From positions 62,001 to 126,000 of the forward strand of contig WRMN01000001.1 in assembly GCA_009777095.1 (NCBI GenBank): DNA of 64,000 nucleotides, read 5' to 3'. The notes under the pieces are model-generated. The model ran no database searches, was not told where the DNA came from, and was given only the letters and a program-made list of their open reading frames with translations. The DNA is from Bacteroidales bacterium. GTDB taxonomy: Bacteria; Bacteroidota; Bacteroidia; Bacteroidales; UBA932. Both the position numbers and the translations under genes were made by a program. Positions 61,361 through 64,000 of this stretch are shown here, piece by piece (the first letter of the stretch is position 1; each line of letters begins with the position of its first letter).

Positions 61361-63007
61361 TTACAACTTCCCTTCCACTATCGCCAATATTTCCTGCTCT
61401 TTAACCTGCGCTTTTGCGGCAATGGCGGCACTTTCTTGAAGTACTTGCGCTACGTAAGCTTTGTCGTCTAAGCCTGAAGCGTTGATTTTAACATTGAGCC
61501 AGGCGCCCATTACTCCCGAGCGGGCAGCCAAGGCGCCCACGCCTGCATCGCTCACCGAGTTGGGATTGCCTGTTTCGGCCATTGCTTTGATGATGTCCAT
61601 ACTGTTGTAGCACAAATTCATCACTTTTAACGGTACGGCAATAGCATATTTGGTAGCCTCTTCTATAGCTGCTTTACGCGCTGCTTTTTCGGCCTCGTTG
61701 CTCTTGGGCAGGGCGAATGCTTCCATGATTTTGTTAAAGGCGCGGGTGTCTTCATCAACCATAGCCGTCAGTTCATTCATGATGCTTTTGGCCTTTACCG
61801 CCCAGTCGGAAAACTCTTGCCAGCGGGCGTCCCAGCCGGGCTTGTGGGCCGAGAGGTTGGCCACCATGCCGCCGAGGGCAATGCCCATAGCGCCCATGTA
61901 GGCGCTCACGGAGCCGCCGCCGGGAGCAGGCGATTCCGAGAGTGTTTCATTTGCAAAGGCTTTCAGGGTCATGCCTGCTAACTTGTAGGCAGGAGTGCCG
62001 ACCATCTTGTATTCAATAATTTTTTGCTGCGGGTCAAAAGGCGTCAGTTCGTCCAAACCCATGGTGCGCACGGCAATTTTGATGATTTCGGCATCGGGAA
62101 TACCTGTGGAACGTTGTTGTTTGGCTAAGAAATAGCGGCCTGCATCTAATATGGCTTGCAGCGGTACCAAGCCTACCAACTCGGAGCCGGTAACACGCAG
62201 TCCGCGCTTTTGCGCACACTCGCAGGTGGTGTCGAAAGCAATGTGCCAAGGGGTAACGCTAATGTCGGTAAGGTTTAGCGATACCTGTGCAACGCCGTAT
62301 TCTTCAATATACCAGCCTATGCCTTTCACGGACTTTAATAAACCCGCTTGCCAGCTTTCGTTGCCGACGGTATCCTTTACCTTGCGGCCTTTTTCGCGTA
62401 CATCAAAGGCTACGGCATTGGCGCGGCGGGTTGATGTAGTGTTGAGATTAACGTTGTAAGCTATGAGAAAATTACGCGCACCCACTGCTATAGCACCTGT
62501 TTTAGGCACAAAGAGCGCAGGGCCGAAGTCGGGTTTCCATTCGGGTTTGGCCAATTTGTCTTTGAGGCCTTCATATTCGCCTGCGCGGCAGTTGGCCAAG
62601 TTGCGGCGCTCTTCCGTAAAGGCGGCCGACTCGTAGCAATAAACGGGGAACTGCAGTTCCTCGCCTATGCGTTTGGCCAAGCGGCGCGCATATTCGGCAG
62701 TTTCTTCCATGCTGATGCCTGAAATCGGGATAAGAGGACACACATCGGTAGCGCCAAAGCGGGGGTGTTCGCCGTGGTGCTTACTCATGTCAATCACTTC
62801 GCAGGCCTTGCTCACGGCGCGGAAGGCGGCTTCGCAAACCGCTTCGGGCTCGCCCACAAAGGTTACCACCGTGCGGTTGGTGGCCTTTCCAGGATCAACG
62901 TCCAAGAGGCGCACACCTTCTATTGCTTCAATAACATCGGTAATTTGTTTGATGACTTGCATGTCGCGGCCTTCGCTGAAATTAGGCACGCATTCGATTA
63001 GTTTCAT
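61361..63007 (-). CDS. ftcD: Glutamate formiminotransferase / formiminotetrahydrofolate cyclodeaminase (fused)
   Basis: A 548-residue bifunctional enzyme of histidine breakdown. Residues 1-~325 are the formiminotransferase (ECVPNFSEGRD, HHGEHPRFGATDVCPL, VGARNFLIAYNVNL) and ~340-548 the cyclodeaminase (ETLSESPAPGGGSVSAYMGAMG, AIEEATKYAIAVPLKVM). The formimino group from formiminoglutamate passes to tetrahydrofolate, then ammonia is lost. Other hut genes are not seen in the window. It lies 4 bases beyond the end of the convergent recombinase gene, marking the right edge of the island. Confidence 0.96.
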   Translation of the reverse strand: MKLIECVPNFSEGRDMQVIKQITDVIEAIEGVRLLDVDPGKATNRTVVTFVGEPEAVCEAAFRAVSKACEVIDMSKHHGEHPRFGATDVCPLIPISGISMEETAEYARRLAKRIGEELQFPVYCYESAAFTEERRNLANCRAGEYEGLKDKLAKPEWKPDFGPALFVPKTGAIAVGARNFLIAYNVNLNTTSTRRANAVAFDVREKGRKVKDTVGNESWQAGLLKSVKGIGWYIEEYGVAQVSLNLTDISVTPWHIAFDTTCECAQKRGLRVTGSELVGLVPLQAILDAGRYFLAKQQRSTGIPDAEIIKIAVRTMGLDELTPFDPQQKIIEYKMVGTPAYKLAGMTLKAFANETLSESPAPGGGSVSAYMGAMGIALGGMVANLSAHKPGWDARWQEFSDWAVKAKSIMNELTAMVDEDTRAFNKIMEAFALPKSNEAEKAARKAAIEEATKYAIAVPLKVMNLCYNSMDIIKAMAETGNPNSVSDAGVGALAARSGVMGAWLNVKINASGLDDKAYVAQVLQESAAIAAKAQVKEQEILAIVEGKL

Positions 63008-63019
63008 GGATATAGGGGT

Positions 63020-63080
63020 TGTTTAATTGTTTAACTGTTTAATTGTTGATTTGATGAAGATTGATGAAGGTTGATGAAGA
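63020..63080. repeat. Short tandem repeats upstream of ftcD
   Basis: Three consecutive 10-mers TTGATGAAGA/G/A (63051-63080), preceded by GTTTAATTGTTTAACTGTTT-type repeats. Similar TTTAATCGTTTAA repeats precede panB at about 49160-49190. Confidence 0.6.
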
Positions 63081-63093
63081 TTGTTTTTCTTCT

Positions 63094-63130
63094 GTCATTG
63101 CGACTGCGAGGCACGAAGCAGGAAGCAATC
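63094..63130. repeat. REP-like element C
   Basis: GTCATTGCGA (63094-63103) and, further on, ACGAAGCAGGAAGCAATC, like copy B but with the second stem arm degraded. Confidence 0.5.
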
Positions 63131-63189
63131 TCTCTTTCTACTTTAATATTCATTGTTCATTAATCGTAGGGAATATCGCTCGGTAGAGA

Positions 63190-64000
63190 TTAAAAATAAT
63201 TAACGGTTTTGCAGGTTATTTCGGTGAGCAGGTTGTTGGCTAAGCGGCTGGCGCCAAGGCGGAACAGTTTCGGTGTAAGCCAAGTTTCGCCGAGTACGGT
63301 TTTCACAATGGTATAATAAATCACAGCGTCTTGCGCCGTAATAATACCGCCGGCGGGTTTGAAGCCGATTTTTTTGCCGGTCTTGTCGAAGTAATCTTTT
63401 ATGGCATGGCACATGATCCATGCAGCTTCGGGCGTGGCAGCGGGTTCCATCTTTCCGGTAGAGGTTTTGATGAAATCGGCGCCAGCCTCAATAGAGAGTT
63501 GGCTTGCTATAGCTATTTGTTCGGGGTTTAGGGCGCCTGTTTCCAAAATCACTTTCAGATGCGCTTCGCCGATGGCCTTTTTTATTTGCCTGATTTCGTC
63601 CTGCATCAACTCGTGGTTGTTGGCAAGAAAAGCGCCCAGCGAAATCACTATATCAATTTCATCAGCGCCGACCGCCACGGTGAGGCGGCATTCCTCACAT
63701 TTCACTTCGATGAAGCTTTGCGAAGAGGGGAAGCAGGCTCCCACTGCGGCTATCTTCACCTCCGACGCTTGCAAGGCGCTTCGGGCTATGGACGCTAAGT
63801 TGGGATATACACAAACGGCAGCTACATTCGGCAGTTCGGGAAAACGTTTGGGAAAATCGTTCACCTTTTCCATCATGGCTGCGATTTTGTCGGGAGTATC
63901 GGTAGCGTTCAGCGAAGTTAAATCGATGAAGCTGAAACATTGCGTCAACACCTCCGAGGTGTGGTGCGCGGCAAGGGGAAGTTGTTCAAGAGAGAAGTTG
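63190..64000 (-). CDS. deoC: Deoxyribose-phosphate aldolase (5' end beyond window)
   Basis: DeoC splits 2-deoxyribose 5-phosphate to glyceraldehyde 3-phosphate and acetaldehyde in nucleoside breakdown. Visible are FIDLTSLNATDT, VAAVCVYP, IAAVGACFPSSQ, GADEIDIVISLGAFL, KVILETGAL, the Schiff-base lysine in ADFIKTSTGKM and IGFKPAGGI. A GTG at 63951 could be read as a start, but the frame stays open to the window edge with family-like residues (FSLEQLPLAAHHTSEV), so the true start is beyond 64000. Confidence 0.95.
   Translation of the reverse strand, partial: NFSLEQLPLAAHHTSEVLTQCFSFIDLTSLNATDTPDKIAAMMEKVNDFPKRFPELPNVAAVCVYPNLASIARSALQASEVKIAAVGACFPSSQSFIEVKCEECRLTVAVGADEIDIVISLGAFLANNHELMQDEIRQIKKAIGEAHLKVILETGALNPEQIAIASQLSIEAGADFIKTSTGKMEPAATPEAAWIMCHAIKDYFDKTGKKIGFKPAGGIITAQDAVIYYTIVKTVLGETWLTPKLFRLGASRLANNLLTEITCKTVNYF

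Noticed and set aside
63952-64000. GTG at 63951 as the deoC start
   Set aside because: The frame remains open to the window edge with residues typical of the longer Bacteroidota DeoC N-terminus.

Overview
The window is chromosomal DNA from a member of the Bacteroidota, most likely a Bacteroidales-type anaerobe (inference). Many genes are preceded by the Bacteroidota promoter pattern TTTG-N19/20-TAnnTTTG. Family-restricted genes such as DUF4836, DUF4783 and DUF4369-thioredoxin lipoproteins are present, along with rubrerythrin, tryptophanase and a fused glutamate formiminotransferase-cyclodeaminase. No assignment below the phylum/order level is possible from the sequence alone.

Layout. 1-10 kb: a large NtrY-like sensor kinase (cut by the left edge) behind rlmH, then nadC, an OsmC protein, a murB / DoxX-like / tmk operon, folP and the c-di-AMP synthase gene. 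10-16 kb: a TetR-TolC-adaptor-RND efflux operon ending in a small PII-like gene. 16-24 kb: an AT-rich orphan LPD3-like gene flanked by a 14-bp direct repeat, a TlpA lipoprotein, a metal exporter, a HEPN/MNT pair, folA, thyA and an S9 peptidase. 24-35 kb: ferredoxin protein, ribF, an ECF sigma cluster, a LiaF-like/LytTR membrane regulator pair, DUF4836, an ABC pair, rubrerythrin and a beta-propeller lipoprotein. 35-42 kb: tRNA-Ser, mutY, ssb, a greA-HIT-pseudothioredoxin-lpxH operon, a SulP transporter, tRNA-Leu and a CDF exporter. 42-51 kb: a sigma-54 response regulator convergent with a hybrid kinase, a possible sigma-54-driven small RNA, tnaA, panB and dnaK (itself with a sigma-54-like promoter).

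51.4-61.4 kb is the outstanding region: an A/T-rich defence-type island between dnaK and ftcD. It carries a PLD-helicase, a DUF4143 ATPase with a PD-(D/E)XK-like tail, and an Eco57I-type DNA methyltransferase whose stop/start overlaps the ATPase. The methyltransferase's C-terminal target-recognition part lies inside an invertible segment bounded by a 243-bp near-perfect inverted repeat (58571-58813 and 60384-60626, one mismatch seen). The opposite strand of that segment holds an in-frame alternative recognition cassette, and a third half-cassette is linked to it by a nested 25-bp inverted repeat. A Hin-sized serine recombinase gene follows at once. The sequence therefore predicts a phase-variable, at least three-way switchable restriction/methylation system.

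The right end carries ftcD and the 3' part of deoC, cut by the window edge. Regulatory themes that recur are near-leaderless promoters (rlmH, mutY, hybrid kinase), two sigma-54-type promoters and dispersed REP-like palindromes.
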